From Anaerolineales bacterium (lineage in GTDB: Bacteria > Chloroflexota > Anaerolineae > 4572-78 > J111), in NCBI GenBank assembly GCA_020634935.1, contig JACKAT010000026.1, positions 1-64,000 on the forward strand: a stretch of 64,000 bases of DNA. Direction: 5' to 3'. Each line of letters begins with the position of its first letter. Positions within the stretch are counted from its first letter, which is position 1. Position numbers and translations under genes: made by a program. A model generated the notes under the pieces. It saw nothing but the letters and a program-made list of their open reading frames with translations. It was not told the DNA's origin and searched no databases. Below, piece after piece: positions 51,942-61,255 of the stretch.

Positions 51942-53666
51942 TTGGATACCAAAAATTTTGTTCACTTGAAAAACAGAAAGCGATTAACGACCGGCCTATC
52001 AAGGCTGATGCTGATCGCGATCGTGCTGAGCGCGCTGGCGATCTTCACCCCGCTGGCTCAGGCCGCCCAGGTGACCATTGATTTCAATGCCTTCTCTGCG
52101 CCAACGCTTAATTTTCAGGGCGGCAATGAGGATGGATTTCAAGTGGCCGTCTCGGGCGATCAACTACTGGCCACCACAGTCACCGGCGGCGCCGGGAGTT
52201 GGGGAGCGCCCTTCTCCGGGGTCATTGTCGGGGTACGAACACCAGGGGGAGGCGATAAGCAAGGGGTCCTCACCCTGACCAAGGCTGACGGTTCAGCTTT
52301 TAGTTTTGTCAGTGTCGATGCCGCGACCAATCATGGCTCAGGCTCCCTCACGCTACCCGTAACGGTGCAAGGCTTCCTGAACGGTCAACCGGTCGGCACC
52401 GATACATTTGTCGCCCCCGTAAATCCAGCGACGTTCGCTGCGGCCAACCTGGCCGGCCAGATCGTCGATCAACTGGTGCTGACGCTTAACGGCAATCAAC
52501 CTCAGGCGGTCTTCGTGGACAACATCGTGCTGGAGGCGGACCCGGTCTTACCGACCGCTACGCCGACCAACACCCCGGTACCCGGCACGATCGTCATCGC
52601 TAAATCAAGCCTGGGTGAAGTGGGTACGTTTAACTTCACCAGCCCCCAGCTCGGCAACTTTTCGCTCACAACCCAAGTTGTGGAGCCAGGCGTCTCGAAT
52701 GCGGACAAAACTTTCGATAACCTCGCTCCAGGCACCTACAGCGTTGCCGAAGAGTCAACTAACGGCTGGACGCTATTATCCGTATTTTGTACCGATGCCG
52801 ACGATAATAGTATTAATTTCACGCCCGACAATTTGACCTTAAGTGCGGGTCAGACAATTGATTGTGTGTTCATCAACCAAAAGGACGCGGCCACAGCCAC
52901 GCCAACCCCGACCAACACCCCAGTCCCCACCAACACCCCGACCAATACGCCAACGGCCACACCGACCAACACGCCCACGGCCACGCCAACCAACACGCCA
53001 ACCAACACGCCGGTGCCGCCAACTGATACACCAACCAACACGCCCACGGCCACACCAACCAACACCCCGGTCCCACCGACCCCAACCAATACCCCGGTCC
53101 CGCCGACCCCAACCAACACCCCGGTCCCGCCAACGGCCACGCCAACCAACACCCCGGAACCCACCGCCACCAACACCCCGGTCCCGCCCACGGCCACGCC
53201 GACCAACACCCCGGTGCCGCCAACCAACACGCCTGAACCGACCGCGACCAACACCCCGGTCCCGCCAACAGAGACGCCGACACCTACACCCGATGACAGC
53301 TACGGTTGTACGCCCGGCTATTGGAAGCAAAAACAGCATCTCGACTCGTGGGAGCCGACCGGCTACTCGCCCGACCAGAAACTGAATACAGTCTTCGACA
53401 ACACCGGCAATTTGGGCAATAAGAGCCTGCTGAAAGCGCTCAGCTTCAAGGGCGGTTCATCTATCGACGAGGCAAAAGAGATTCTCTTACGGGCAGGGGT
53501 GGCTGCCGTTCTCAATGCCGCGCATCCCGATATTGACTATCCGCTCACGACTGGCGAAGCCATCAACAGCGTGAACAGCGCCCTGGCCAGCGATGATCGC
53601 GATACGATACTGTCGCTTGCTACTCAACTGGATGACTATAACAATCTGGGCTGTAACTTGAACTAG
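51942..53666 (+). CDS. Secreted surface protein with TNTP/TATP stalk
   Basis: 574 aa from a TTG start with GAGGAGAA upstream. A basic N-terminus and signal helix ([20 protein letters not shown]) are followed by a beta-rich domain (about 40-200), a second small domain ([16 protein letters not shown] onward, SpaA-like), a stalk of about 140 residues made of Thr-Pro-Asn repeats (residues about 305-450), and a C-terminal domain starting [17 protein letters not shown], a motif found at the ends of surface proteins. Stalks of this kind are common in Chloroflexota exported proteins. A strong terminator follows at 53704-53746. Apparent long ORFs in other frames over the stalk are artefacts. Confidence 0.85.
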   Translation: MDTKNFVHLKNRKRLTTGLSRLMLIAIVLSALAIFTPLAQAAQVTIDFNAFSAPTLNFQGGNEDGFQVAVSGDQLLATTVTGGAGSWGAPFSGVIVGVRTPGGGDKQGVLTLTKADGSAFSFVSVDAATNHGSGSLTLPVTVQGFLNGQPVGTDTFVAPVNPATFAAANLAGQIVDQLVLTLNGNQPQAVFVDNIVLEADPVLPTATPTNTPVPGTIVIAKSSLGEVGTFNFTSPQLGNFSLTTQVVEPGVSNADKTFDNLAPGTYSVAEESTNGWTLLSVFCTDADDNSINFTPDNLTLSAGQTIDCVFINQKDAATATPTPTNTPVPTNTPTNTPTATPTNTPTATPTNTPTNTPVPPTDTPTNTPTATPTNTPVPPTPTNTPVPPTPTNTPVPPTATPTNTPEPTATNTPVPPTATPTNTPVPPTNTPEPTATNTPVPPTETPTPTPDDSYGCTPGYWKQKQHLDSWEPTGYSPDQKLNTVFDNTGNLGNKSLLKALSFKGGSSIDEAKEILLRAGVAAVLNAAHPDIDYPLTTGEAINSVNSALASDDRDTILSLATQLDDYNNLGCNLN

Positions 53667-53703
53667 ACCGCGCCTATAAGCTAAACCCATAGCGTAACCA
53701 GCC

Positions 53704-53746
53704 AGTGCCGATACGGACCCGGAGGTCCATATCGGCACTTTTTTTA
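53704..53746 (+). terminator. Rho-independent terminator
   Basis: 16-bp arms AGTGCCGATACGGACC and GGTCCATATCGGCACT (one mismatch), 4-base loop, then a run of seven T. It ends the TNTP-stalk gene. Confidence 0.93.
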
Positions 53747-53752
53747 TTTCCC

Positions 53753-53857
53753 CCTCATCCAAATAGACGATCTCCATTCAGACAACTGTCGGGGTCTATT
53801 TAATGAGCCAAAATCATCTTTATACCCGATGACGGTTAGGTTGAAACGTGTTAGACT
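53753..53857 (+). promoter_or_regulatory. Candidate promoter region shared with 22.4 kb
   Basis: CCTCATCCAAATAGA, 50 bp to ATGAGCCAAAATCATC, 47 bp (start to start) to GTTAGACT. Matches the region at 22391-22497 in box sequence and spacing. It leads into the receiver-like gene at 53909. Confidence 0.45.
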
Positions 53858-53908
53858 GTTAGAGCGTGAAGAATAAAACAACGTTTATTAATCTTTCAAC
53901 GCATCAAG

Positions 53909-54316
53909 ATGCTTAAAACAACCCAACCCAACCAACCAACAACTCCTACCCTGGTCGTATCGCGGCCCGGTATTATGCGGCAGTCGCTGCGAGCGGCGCT
54001 GGCGGTTTATCCCTGGATCGCGCTGATGGCCTCTGCCGGCGATGGCCTGACCGCGCTGAACTACACGGTTCAACACCAACCCCGGCTGCTGATCATCGAT
54101 TGCAATCTGCTGGAGGAGGAAGTAGAGGCGTTGTTAGCGGCGGTCAAAGTTAGAGCACCGGAAACCCGCTGCCTGGTCTGCACCCGGTCGAGTCAAGCCG
54201 CCGAGCGGCTGCTGGCCGCCGGCGCGGATGAAGTCATCCTGCGCGACAGTTCGGTGCATGAGTTGGAGTCGGCCCTGCTCCGGTTAACCCAGGAGGAGAT
54301 TGATCAGCAGTTCTAA
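53909..54316 (+). CDS. Degenerate receiver-like protein
   Basis: 135 aa. CheY-like pattern with Asp64 kept (LLIIDCNLL), but the acidic pair is replaced by Ser-Arg (LVVSRPG) and the conserved Lys by Arg (VILRDSS). No output domain. A protein-interaction or phosphate-sink role is possible. No clear ribosome-binding site before the ATG. It shares a promoter-like region with the SARP gene. Confidence 0.7.
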   Translation: MLKTTQPNQPTTPTLVVSRPGIMRQSLRAALAVYPWIALMASAGDGLTALNYTVQHQPRLLIIDCNLLEEEVEALLAAVKVRAPETRCLVCTRSSQAAERLLAAGADEVILRDSSVHELESALLRLTQEEIDQQF

Positions 54317-54328
54317 ATTTAACGCTAG

Positions 54329-54422
54329 ACCCTAAAGGTTTTATCCAAAAGGGACGGATAAAGCTTGTTTGTTGCCTCAATTTAACGACAAATTCCCTCA
54401 TGTTTGGAAACCTTTAGAGTCT
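54329..54422. repeat. Inverted repeat AGACCCTAAAGGTTT...AAACCTTTAGAGTCT
   Basis: 15-bp arms with one mismatch, 64-bp loop, same arms as the inner part of the element at 5444-5606. The 54423-54640 stretch beyond it holds nothing I recognise. Confidence 0.8.
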
Positions 54423-54651
54423 ACCCGGAACGTGTTAACCCGGTACGCCCGGACTAAAATTGACACCTTAACACAAAGCGGTAAACTACTCCGGCGTCAA
54501 AATATTGTAAAGCATAAATCTAGTTTACCGCTCATAAAACTCAATTCATCGTCTCACCTCCGGCTTCTTCACCCCGATTGTCCTAACCGTCGACCTTCCC
54601 ATTAACCCATCAACCTTGCCTATGACCCTGAAACAGAATGTAGCATTTGAT

Positions 54652-54737
54652 CCACGAATTCATTCGTGGGCTGGTACTGGAAACGTGTTTGAAACACGTT
54701 TATTTTGCCAGGCGTTGAATGAATTCAACGCCTTTTT
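54652..54737. terminator. Three successive palindromes, the last terminator-like
   Basis: CCACGAATTCATTCGTGG (54652-54669), AAACGTGTTTGAAACACGTTT (54681-54701), and arms GGCGTTGAAT/ATTCAACGCC (54711-54732) followed by five T. Only the last has terminator form. Confidence 0.65.
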
Positions 54738-54740
54738 AGA

Positions 54741-54990
54741 TGGTACAGATAGCTTTTCAGACGGTACGAACGGTCTTTTAGCGGTATGAATGACTTTTCG
54801 GATGGTACGAACGATTTTTCGATGGTACGAACGATTTTTTAGCGGTACGAATGACTTTTCAGACGGTACGAACGATTTTTCGATGGTACGAACGATTTTT
54901 TAGCGGTACGGATGACTTTTCGTCCGGTACCAACGATTTTTCGGTGGTACGGATGACTTTTCAGACGGTACAAACGATTTTTTAGTAATA
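54741..54990. repeat. Tandem repeat, about 12 x 20-21 bp
   Basis: Irregular units of the form GGTACGAACGATTTTTCGAT, with alternating GGTACGAATGACTTTTCAGA variants, ending 28 bp before the next gene. Each holds a short CGA/TCG hairpin. Apparent minus-strand ORFs over it are artefacts. Confidence 0.9.
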
Positions 54991-55017
54991 CAAACCTCTT
55001 TCTGAACGGAGAAACCC

Positions 55018-55515
55018 ATGAAACAAAAAAATAGTGATGTCCAGGCCGTGCTGGCCGCTGTCGGACTGCCGGGACTGCACATTGTGGCCAACCCAACCGA
55101 TGTTGCCGCGCTCGAAGGCCAGGCCGACGGTCAATACACCCTGGCCGAGGCCCTGCAATTGGCCCTGGAAGCCTTTCTCAGCAACAGCAGCGGCAGCCCG
55201 GCTCAGGGCCACGACTCGGCCTTCGACGTGGTGCGCAGCTCGCCCGACAGCTTTGGGTTGGCCGCCACCCCCTCGGATGCGGAGATAACCGAGGCGCTGC
55301 GGCGGATGCTGGCCGACGATCCCCAGGCCGAGATCGTACTGCTGACGCCGGCCACGACCGCGCAAGACAAGTATCGCTTTCTGCCTGAGTACGGCGAAAG
55401 CATCACCGCCAATTGGGTCTTCCGCATCATCGCCCCGGCCAGTTGGCCCATGCTGCAATGGGCGATTGTCGATGGGCGCGGCCAGACGCCGGCCTACAGC
55501 TATTCGTTCGATTAG
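55018..55515 (+). CDS. Hypothetical soluble protein
   Basis: 165 aa, no signal peptide, no recognised family. Predicted helices at both ends of the N-terminal half (VQAVLAAVGLPGLHIVANPT, LAEALQLALEAFLSNSSG) and a C-terminal beta-rich part (NWVFRIIAPASWPMLQWAIV). The ATG has CGGAGA seven bases upstream. Flanked on both sides by repeat arrays. Codon use looks like that of its neighbours, so I consider it real. Confidence 0.6.
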   Translation: MKQKNSDVQAVLAAVGLPGLHIVANPTDVAALEGQADGQYTLAEALQLALEAFLSNSSGSPAQGHDSAFDVVRSSPDSFGLAATPSDAEITEALRRMLADDPQAEIVLLTPATTAQDKYRFLPEYGESITANWVFRIIAPASWPMLQWAIVDGRGQTPAYSYSFD

Positions 55516-55566
55516 GTGGCGATAGTTGGTTGGTTTAACAGTTGGCTAATAACCAACCAACTATTA

Positions 55567-56020
55567 TCAAAGGAGTCCGACAGAACGTCGGTACAGCACC
55601 GACAATGAAAATTCTGTAGGACAAACTTAAGTCTGTCCTACAAACCTATTTTCAGAGGAGTCCGACAGTCTCAGATGAGATGAGACCGGGAATGAAAATA
55701 TAGGAGCGACAAAGCTGGCTTTGTCATACTGACGGTCAGGTCAAAGTAAACTTTGACGCTCCAGGTCGTTATTTTCAAGGGAGTGCGACAGAACCTCGGT
55801 ACAGCACCGACAATGAAAATTTACGGGAGCGACAAAGCTGGCTTTGTCACCCACATTGGGGTCAAAGTAAACTTTGACGCTCCAGAGCTTTATTTTCAGA
55901 GGAGTCCGATAGTCCTTACAGGACGACACCGGGAATGAAAATGTATCGGAGCGACAAAGCAAGCTTTGTCATCCACGATGGGGTCAAAGTAAACTTTGAC
56001 GCTCCAAACTTCAATTTTTA
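55567..56020. repeat. Four imperfect ~90-120-bp units mimicking a gene leader
   Basis: Each unit starts with an AGGAGTCCGACAG-like ribosome-binding sequence, runs 15-25 bp to AATGAAAAT, then carries a hairpin block (GTAGGACAAACTTAAG type in the first unit; GGAGCGACAAAGC and AAAGTAAACTTTGACGCTCC in the next three) and ends TTATTTTC. The genuine leader of the LysM-hydrolase gene (GAGGAGAAGGAAATGAAAAA) directly follows the fourth unit. Confidence 0.85.
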
Positions 56021-56032
56021 GAGGAGAAGGAA

Positions 56033-58168
56033 ATGAAAAAATTAAGCATAATCATAATAACGTTGCTACTGCTGGCGCTCACCGTCAGCACCGCCCTGGC
56101 CCAAGCCCCCGAGGGCGAAGAATACATTGTTCAGGCCGGCGACTGGCTCAGCAAGATCGCCGACAAATATTATGGCAGCAGCCAAACCTTCCAGGTTATC
56201 ATCGACGCCACCAACGCCAAAGCCGCTGAGGATGACAGCTTTGCCGTTATCGACAACCCCGATCTGGTGGTGCCGGGCCAGAAGCTGTGGATCCCCGCTG
56301 TGGGTGAAGGCCAGCCCGAAGGCGCCGCTCCGGCCGAGACCGTCCCGGCGGCCCCCACCGCCGACTTTGGCGAGGCCTGGGAGTCGGTGACTTGCGATAC
56401 GTTTGATGTCGCCCCGGAGATTGCGCCGATGGCCGACTGCGGCTATGTGACCGTGCCGGAAAATCGAGCGACCGGGAGCGACAGCACCATCAAGCTAGCC
56501 GTCGCCCGGGTTCGCACCGAGTCGGCCAATCCCGGTGCGCCGGTCTTTCTGGCGGTTGGTGGTCCGGGTGGGGATGGTTTCGGGCGTGCCTACGCACTTG
56601 CCCTTCTCGTACCCCTTGCCCCGATTCTGGCCGACCACGACTTTGTCTTCTTCTCCCAACGGGGAACCAAACACGCCCAACCCCGTCTGGCTTGTCAGGG
56701 CTTCAATGATACCCCGGTTGAAACCGCCAAAAACGGCTGGTCCAGTGAGGAACGCCATACCCACGAGATAGCCGCCATGCAAAGCTGTATTGATGAGGCC
56801 GAGGCGCAGGGCATTGACCTATCGGCCTACAACTCGGTGGAAAACGCCGCCGACGTTGACAGCATCCGGCAGGCCCTGGGTTACGATAAGATTGTGCTGT
56901 ATGGGCAGTCCTATGGCACCCAGTTGGCCCAATTTGTCATGCGCAATCACCCCGAAATCCTGGAGTCGGTCATTCTGGACGGCATTCTGGCCGCCACCGC
57001 CACCAAGGAAGCCGATTATTTCGATAAACGTGACTCCTGGCTGCGCGTTTTCGCGGCTTGTGCGGCTGATGAAACCTGTAATGCTGCCTATCCCGATCCG
57101 GAGGGCGTTCTGGCCGAAGTCTATGCCGCCCTGGAAGCCCACCCCGAGCAAATTGAGGTCATCCTCGATCACGAACCGACGACCTTCATCGTTGACGGCT
57201 CCCTGGCCCTGGAAGCCCTTTTTTCGTACCTCCCTCCTCATAAGTACGGCGTCGTCCCGGCAGCACTCTACCAAATGCGCGAGGGAGATTGGTCTCTGTT
57301 GCGAGCGGCCCTGCCGAACATCACGATCAGCACAGACAAGTTGATGCACTTTGCCATGATCTGTAGCGACGATCCCAATACCAGCATGGCGGATATAAAG
57401 ACGGACGGTTGGGCCGAAATGTATATTGATGGGGTGTATGGGGAAGATGGCGACTATGTGGACCTGTGCGCGCTGTTTAACCTGCCGCAACTGCCGGACA
57501 GCTCAGACGAACTGGTTGTCTCAGACATCCCCGCCCTGCTGCTACAGGGTGGACTGGACCCCGTTACCCCCGTCGCCAACGGCAACAATGTTGAGACGGG
57601 TTTGAGCCACAGCTACAACATCATTTTCCCGGACAGTGGGCATGTGGTGGGTACATCATCTGCCTGCGGGACGGCGATCATGGCTGCCTTCATCAACGAC
57701 CCATCAACCGAACCTGACACCAGTTGTATTCCTCAAACCTACACCTTTTCGGTGCCACGCCAGGTAACGGCGACAAGCAATGACGGCACAGCCTCTCTAT
57801 CTATGCAATTGCCGGCCGGGTTCCAGGATACTGCCAATGGCTATAGCTCGCCGCCCGTTATTATCACGCTCCTGGCTTTGCCGCCCCAAACACCGGAAGA
57901 AGCGATAATGTCACTTATCTCCAAAATTGGCCTGCCTGAGAACGAAATTGTCGACGGTGATCCGGTTGCGGGTCAACCCACCAAACGGTATCAAGCCGAA
58001 GATGTACCCCTTCAAGGCTTTGATTTTGGGATTGATATTATTGCCTTTGCCGATGACGCCGGCACCTATGTCATTTTCGTGCAAAATCAAGAGCCGGCCG
58101 CTGTCGAGTCGTATCGACAAGAGCAGTTGCCGGCCCTGCTGGAGTCAGTTGCCATCGGCGGGCAGTAA
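56033..58168 (+). CDS. Secreted LysM-alpha/beta hydrolase (TAP-like peptidase)
   Basis: 711 aa. Signal peptide ending LALAQ-like (ALTVSTALAQ), LysM-like domain (VQAGDWLSKIADKYYG onward, about 30-85), then an alpha/beta hydrolase of the tripeptidyl-aminopeptidase group with Ser293 (GQSYGTQ), Asp509 (GGLDPVTPV) and His537 (SGHVVGT), and a C-terminal extension of about 140 residues. All three catalytic residues are present. GAGGAGAAGG precedes the ATG. Likely acts outside the cell on peptides while bound to wall polysaccharide. First of a paralogous row of exported hydrolases to the end of the window. Confidence 0.9.
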   Translation: MKKLSIIIITLLLLALTVSTALAQAPEGEEYIVQAGDWLSKIADKYYGSSQTFQVIIDATNAKAAEDDSFAVIDNPDLVVPGQKLWIPAVGEGQPEGAAPAETVPAAPTADFGEAWESVTCDTFDVAPEIAPMADCGYVTVPENRATGSDSTIKLAVARVRTESANPGAPVFLAVGGPGGDGFGRAYALALLVPLAPILADHDFVFFSQRGTKHAQPRLACQGFNDTPVETAKNGWSSEERHTHEIAAMQSCIDEAEAQGIDLSAYNSVENAADVDSIRQALGYDKIVLYGQSYGTQLAQFVMRNHPEILESVILDGILAATATKEADYFDKRDSWLRVFAACAADETCNAAYPDPEGVLAEVYAALEAHPEQIEVILDHEPTTFIVDGSLALEALFSYLPPHKYGVVPAALYQMREGDWSLLRAALPNITISTDKLMHFAMICSDDPNTSMADIKTDGWAEMYIDGVYGEDGDYVDLCALFNLPQLPDSSDELVVSDIPALLLQGGLDPVTPVANGNNVETGLSHSYNIIFPDSGHVVGTSSACGTAIMAAFINDPSTEPDTSCIPQTYTFSVPRQVTATSNDGTASLSMQLPAGFQDTANGYSSPPVIITLLALPPQTPEEAIMSLISKIGLPENEIVDGDPVAGQPTKRYQAEDVPLQGFDFGIDIIAFADDAGTYVIFVQNQEPAAVESYRQEQLPALLESVAIGGQ

Positions 58169-58218
58169 GTGACCATCAAATGATTAGAGGCGTAGAAATG
58201 AAAAATTATCGTTAAAGG

Positions 58219-58385
58219 CATGTCACTTCGCAGCGCAGCGGAGAAGTCCCTATAAGGTTACTATCACCGAGAAGGTCATGGGGTTAACGCGATGCCTCAA
58301 GGGAGGTCGCTCGAATTTGCCAACCGGCCCGGTCGTTTAACCAGCCAACTAAGGGATTTCTTCGCCTTCGGCTGCGAAATGACAC
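58219..58385. repeat. Inverted element, CATTTCG...GGAGAAATCCCT family
   Basis: CATGTCACTTCGCAGCGCAG with CGGAGAAGTCCCT at one end faces AGGGATTTCTTCGCCTTCGG and GCGAAATGACA at the other. The next copy starts 8 bp later, so the two form a tandem pair. Confidence 0.9.
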
Positions 58386-58392
58386 ACTAAAG

Positions 58393-58561
58393 CATGTCAC
58401 TTCGCAGCGCAGCGGAGAAGTCCCTATGGCGTTACAATCACTGAGACGGTCACGGGCTTAAAGCAATAGCCTCAAGGGAGATCGCTCGAGTTTGCCAACC
58501 GAACAAGTCGCAAACCCATCCAATTCAGGGATTTCTCCGCCTTCGGCTGCGAAATGACATG
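58393..58561. repeat. Inverted element, second tandem copy
   Basis: Same arms as 58219-58385 and a similar loop (both include TCAAGGGAG and GATCGCTCGA/GGTCGCTCGA), so this is a recent duplication. It ends about 50 bp before the next hydrolase gene. Confidence 0.9.
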
Positions 58562-58609
58562 AACTGTGTAACCCATATTGTACTAATCAACTTATCAAAG
58601 GAGATGAAA

Positions 58610-61072
58610 GTGAAAAAGTTAATCCTAATTATTGCCCTACTGATATTAGCCTCGATGGCCTGGCCTGTCCTGGCCCAGACCCCCGAGGCTACGCCCACCG
58701 ACGATGCCCCCGCCGAGCGCGTCACCGCCGCCATCGAACTAACCACTAACCCCTGGCTGTGGACCAGCTTCACCGACCCGGTGCAGCAGTTCGACATCGA
58801 CAACCCGGCAGCCTACACGATCACCTTCAACACCGATGGCACATTTGACGTGGTGGCCGACTGTAAGACTACCACCGGCGCCTACACCGCCGCTGATGAC
58901 GGTAGCTTGAGCCTGGAACTGGGGCCGACGACCCTACAGTTGTGCTCGCCGGAATCTCGCAGTGATGAATTTCTGACAAAACTTGGCTCTGTCTCAAACT
59001 TCTTCTTTGAAAACGGCGTCCTCTATCTGGATACGATGGCCGACGGCGGCACCTTCCAACTGGCCTCGGCCTCGGAAAGCATGCCGGCCGGGCCGCCCCG
59101 CACCTTTAGCGAGGCCTGGGAAGCGGTTGACTGCGCCACCTTCGACGTACCGCCGGCTATAACCGACCTGGTCGACTGCGGCTACGTCACCGTACCGGAA
59201 TTCCACAGCCAACCCGACAGCCCGACCATCCAGGTGGCCGTGGTTCGCGCCCGCAGCACCGGCGACAGTCCTGCCCCCGACCCGCTCTTTATGGAGCAAG
59301 GCGGCCCCGGCGGCTCCTCGATTGATGCATTTGCCAATAAGATCCTGCCGAGTGTTCCCAAAATGCAGGAGCTGCTGGCCGGCCGCGACCTGGTCTTTGT
59401 GGAACAGCGCGGCACGCTGTACTCCCGGCCCAGCATGCTCTGTCCGGAGCAAACGGCGCATGACCTGGCTGCCGCTCAGGGGTTGGTAGACGATCACGAC
59501 TTAACGTACCTGCAAGAATGCCACGACCGTTTACAGGCCGAGGGAGTTGATCTTGATGCCTTCAACTCGGTCGAAAATGCGGCCGATATGTACGCGGTGG
59601 CCCAGGCGCTGGGCTACAACAGCTTCAACTACTACGGCGTTTCTTACGGCACGCTGCTGGGCCAGTACGTCATCGATCAGGCCGACCAGCACCCGGTTCA
59701 GCTTCGCAGCGTCACCATCGATGGCGTCGTCGCCCCGGACGTGGAATTCAACGCCAACTCTCGCAACACCGGCAGCTACGCCCTGCGCAATCTTTTTACC
59801 GAGTGCGCTCAAAGTGAGAGTTGCCGTCAAGAATTTCCCGATCTGGAGAAGGTGACGCTATCGCTCGTAGACCAGTTGAATACAGAACCCATTTCCGTTA
59901 CTTTGACGGTGCCGCCTGCTGTACAGGAGGTGGTGCCGGATGCCCCGGCCACCGTGGAGACAACGCTGGACGGCGATAAGCTCATCAATGTTATTTTTCA
60001 GGAACTGTACCAGACCACCGAGGGCGAAGTTCTACCGCGCAATATTTTTAACAGCGCCCAAAATAGTGATTATGGCTGGATTGAAAAGGTCCTGTCATCG
60101 CAACTGGAGCCGAGTAAGGTGGCCAGGGCGATGTACTTTACCATGCTCTGCTCCCGGCAAAACTCTCTGGTGGCGGATGGCAACTACTTTGGCCCGCCCT
60201 ATGCCCAGTTTGAGTCCATAACCGGCGGCGATGATTTTGCCCGCGGCTGCGATATTATGAACGTTGCGCCTGAAACTGAGGAGCCGTTTATCATTGACAA
60301 TACCGATATTCCCCTGTTGATCCTCCACGGCACCCACGACCCGATTACGCCCCTGCCTTACGGTGAGTATGTCGGCAGCAAGATGGAGACCGCCTACGTC
60401 TACACCTTCCCCGGCTCCGGCCATGGCGCCATTCCCTACATCCCATGCGCCATTGATATGCTGGCTGAATTTATAGCCAATCCGACCCAGGCCCCCGATA
60501 GCCGTTGCGTGAGCGACAGCCAGCCCATCTTCTTGGGCTACCCCACCCCGCTGGCCGAATTGACTCTGGTCGAGCAGACCCTGCCGAACAGCATCACCCT
60601 GGATTTACCCAGCCAGTGGTCTTTTGCCCCGCTGCTGAAGTTTTATATGGACCCCAACAACCCGAACAACTATAGCACCGGCGCCGTGAACGTGGGCCTG
60701 CAAAAGGATAAAACAGTGGCGGATATAGTAACCCAACTAGGCCAAGCCTATCAGGAAATCGCCCGCGATGAACCCCTCGGCAACTATCAGTGGCTTATTC
60801 TGGAAAACCGATCCAATCCCCTCGCGATTGTTCGGGCGGCGCTGGCCGAAGATGCTGACGCCGGCGGAGTGATCGCGGTTCAGATGGCGGCCTCTCCGGA
60901 CACGGCTGATGAAGTGTTCGCCACGCTGATGGAACCGATTCTAAGCAGTATCAGCTATACGCCCCCGGCAGAAGCTCCGGCGGTAGAGTCGATGGCAGAA
61001 CCAACCGCAGAACCGACCACAGAACCAACGGCAGAACCGACCACAGAACCAACGGCAGAACCGACGGAGTAG
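58610..61072 (+). CDS. Secreted META-like/alpha/beta hydrolase fusion
   Basis: 820 aa from GTG 58610, which has AAAGGAG six bases upstream. The ATG at 58604 abuts that sequence. Signal peptide (KKLILIIALLILASMAWPVL), then a META/HslJ-like domain (NPWLWTSFTDPVQQFDIDNP, about 30-150) in place of the LysM of its neighbour, then a TAP-like alpha/beta hydrolase with Ser345 (GVSYGT), HGTHDPITPLP for the Asp and SGHGAIPY for the His. A C-terminal domain and an EPTAEPTTEPTAEPT tail of about 30 residues follow. Catalytic domain closely related to that of 56033-58168, so the enzymes differ mainly in their N-terminal modules. Confidence 0.9.
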   Translation: MKKLILIIALLILASMAWPVLAQTPEATPTDDAPAERVTAAIELTTNPWLWTSFTDPVQQFDIDNPAAYTITFNTDGTFDVVADCKTTTGAYTAADDGSLSLELGPTTLQLCSPESRSDEFLTKLGSVSNFFFENGVLYLDTMADGGTFQLASASESMPAGPPRTFSEAWEAVDCATFDVPPAITDLVDCGYVTVPEFHSQPDSPTIQVAVVRARSTGDSPAPDPLFMEQGGPGGSSIDAFANKILPSVPKMQELLAGRDLVFVEQRGTLYSRPSMLCPEQTAHDLAAAQGLVDDHDLTYLQECHDRLQAEGVDLDAFNSVENAADMYAVAQALGYNSFNYYGVSYGTLLGQYVIDQADQHPVQLRSVTIDGVVAPDVEFNANSRNTGSYALRNLFTECAQSESCRQEFPDLEKVTLSLVDQLNTEPISVTLTVPPAVQEVVPDAPATVETTLDGDKLINVIFQELYQTTEGEVLPRNIFNSAQNSDYGWIEKVLSSQLEPSKVARAMYFTMLCSRQNSLVADGNYFGPPYAQFESITGGDDFARGCDIMNVAPETEEPFIIDNTDIPLLILHGTHDPITPLPYGEYVGSKMETAYVYTFPGSGHGAIPYIPCAIDMLAEFIANPTQAPDSRCVSDSQPIFLGYPTPLAELTLVEQTLPNSITLDLPSQWSFAPLLKFYMDPNNPNNYSTGAVNVGLQKDKTVADIVTQLGQAYQEIARDEPLGNYQWLILENRSNPLAIVRAALAEDADAGGVIAVQMAASPDTADEVFATLMEPILSSISYTPPAEAPAVESMAEPTAEPTTEPTAEPTTEPTAEPTE

Positions 61073-61103
61073 GTGGATAACTCGACAGTTTAGTCGATAC
61101 GAA

Positions 61104-61143
61104 AGCTACTGTAGGACAAACTTAAGTTTGTCCTACAGTAGCT
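61104..61143. repeat. Perfect 40-bp palindrome
   Basis: AGCTACTGTAGGACAAACTT joined directly to its reverse complement. It extends the GTAGGACAAACTTAAG palindromes of 2683-2708 and 55616-55641. It is followed by ATTTTTGAGGAATGAAAACC, again a leader-like GAGG/ATGAAAA, and by a second GC-rich inverted repeat at 61172-61232. Confidence 0.93.
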
Positions 61144-61255
61144 ATTTTTGAGGAATGAAAACCGTGTTTCACCCTCACCCCGTCGCTAACGCGACTCCCC
61201 TCTCCCTAAGGGCGAGGGGTTGGGGGTGAGGGGCATCTTATACGAGGAGAAGGCA

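Noticed and set aside
52839..53385. Long ORFs in other frames over the TNTP stalk
   Set aside because: Composition artefacts of the ACC/AAC/CCG-rich repeat within a well-supported gene.
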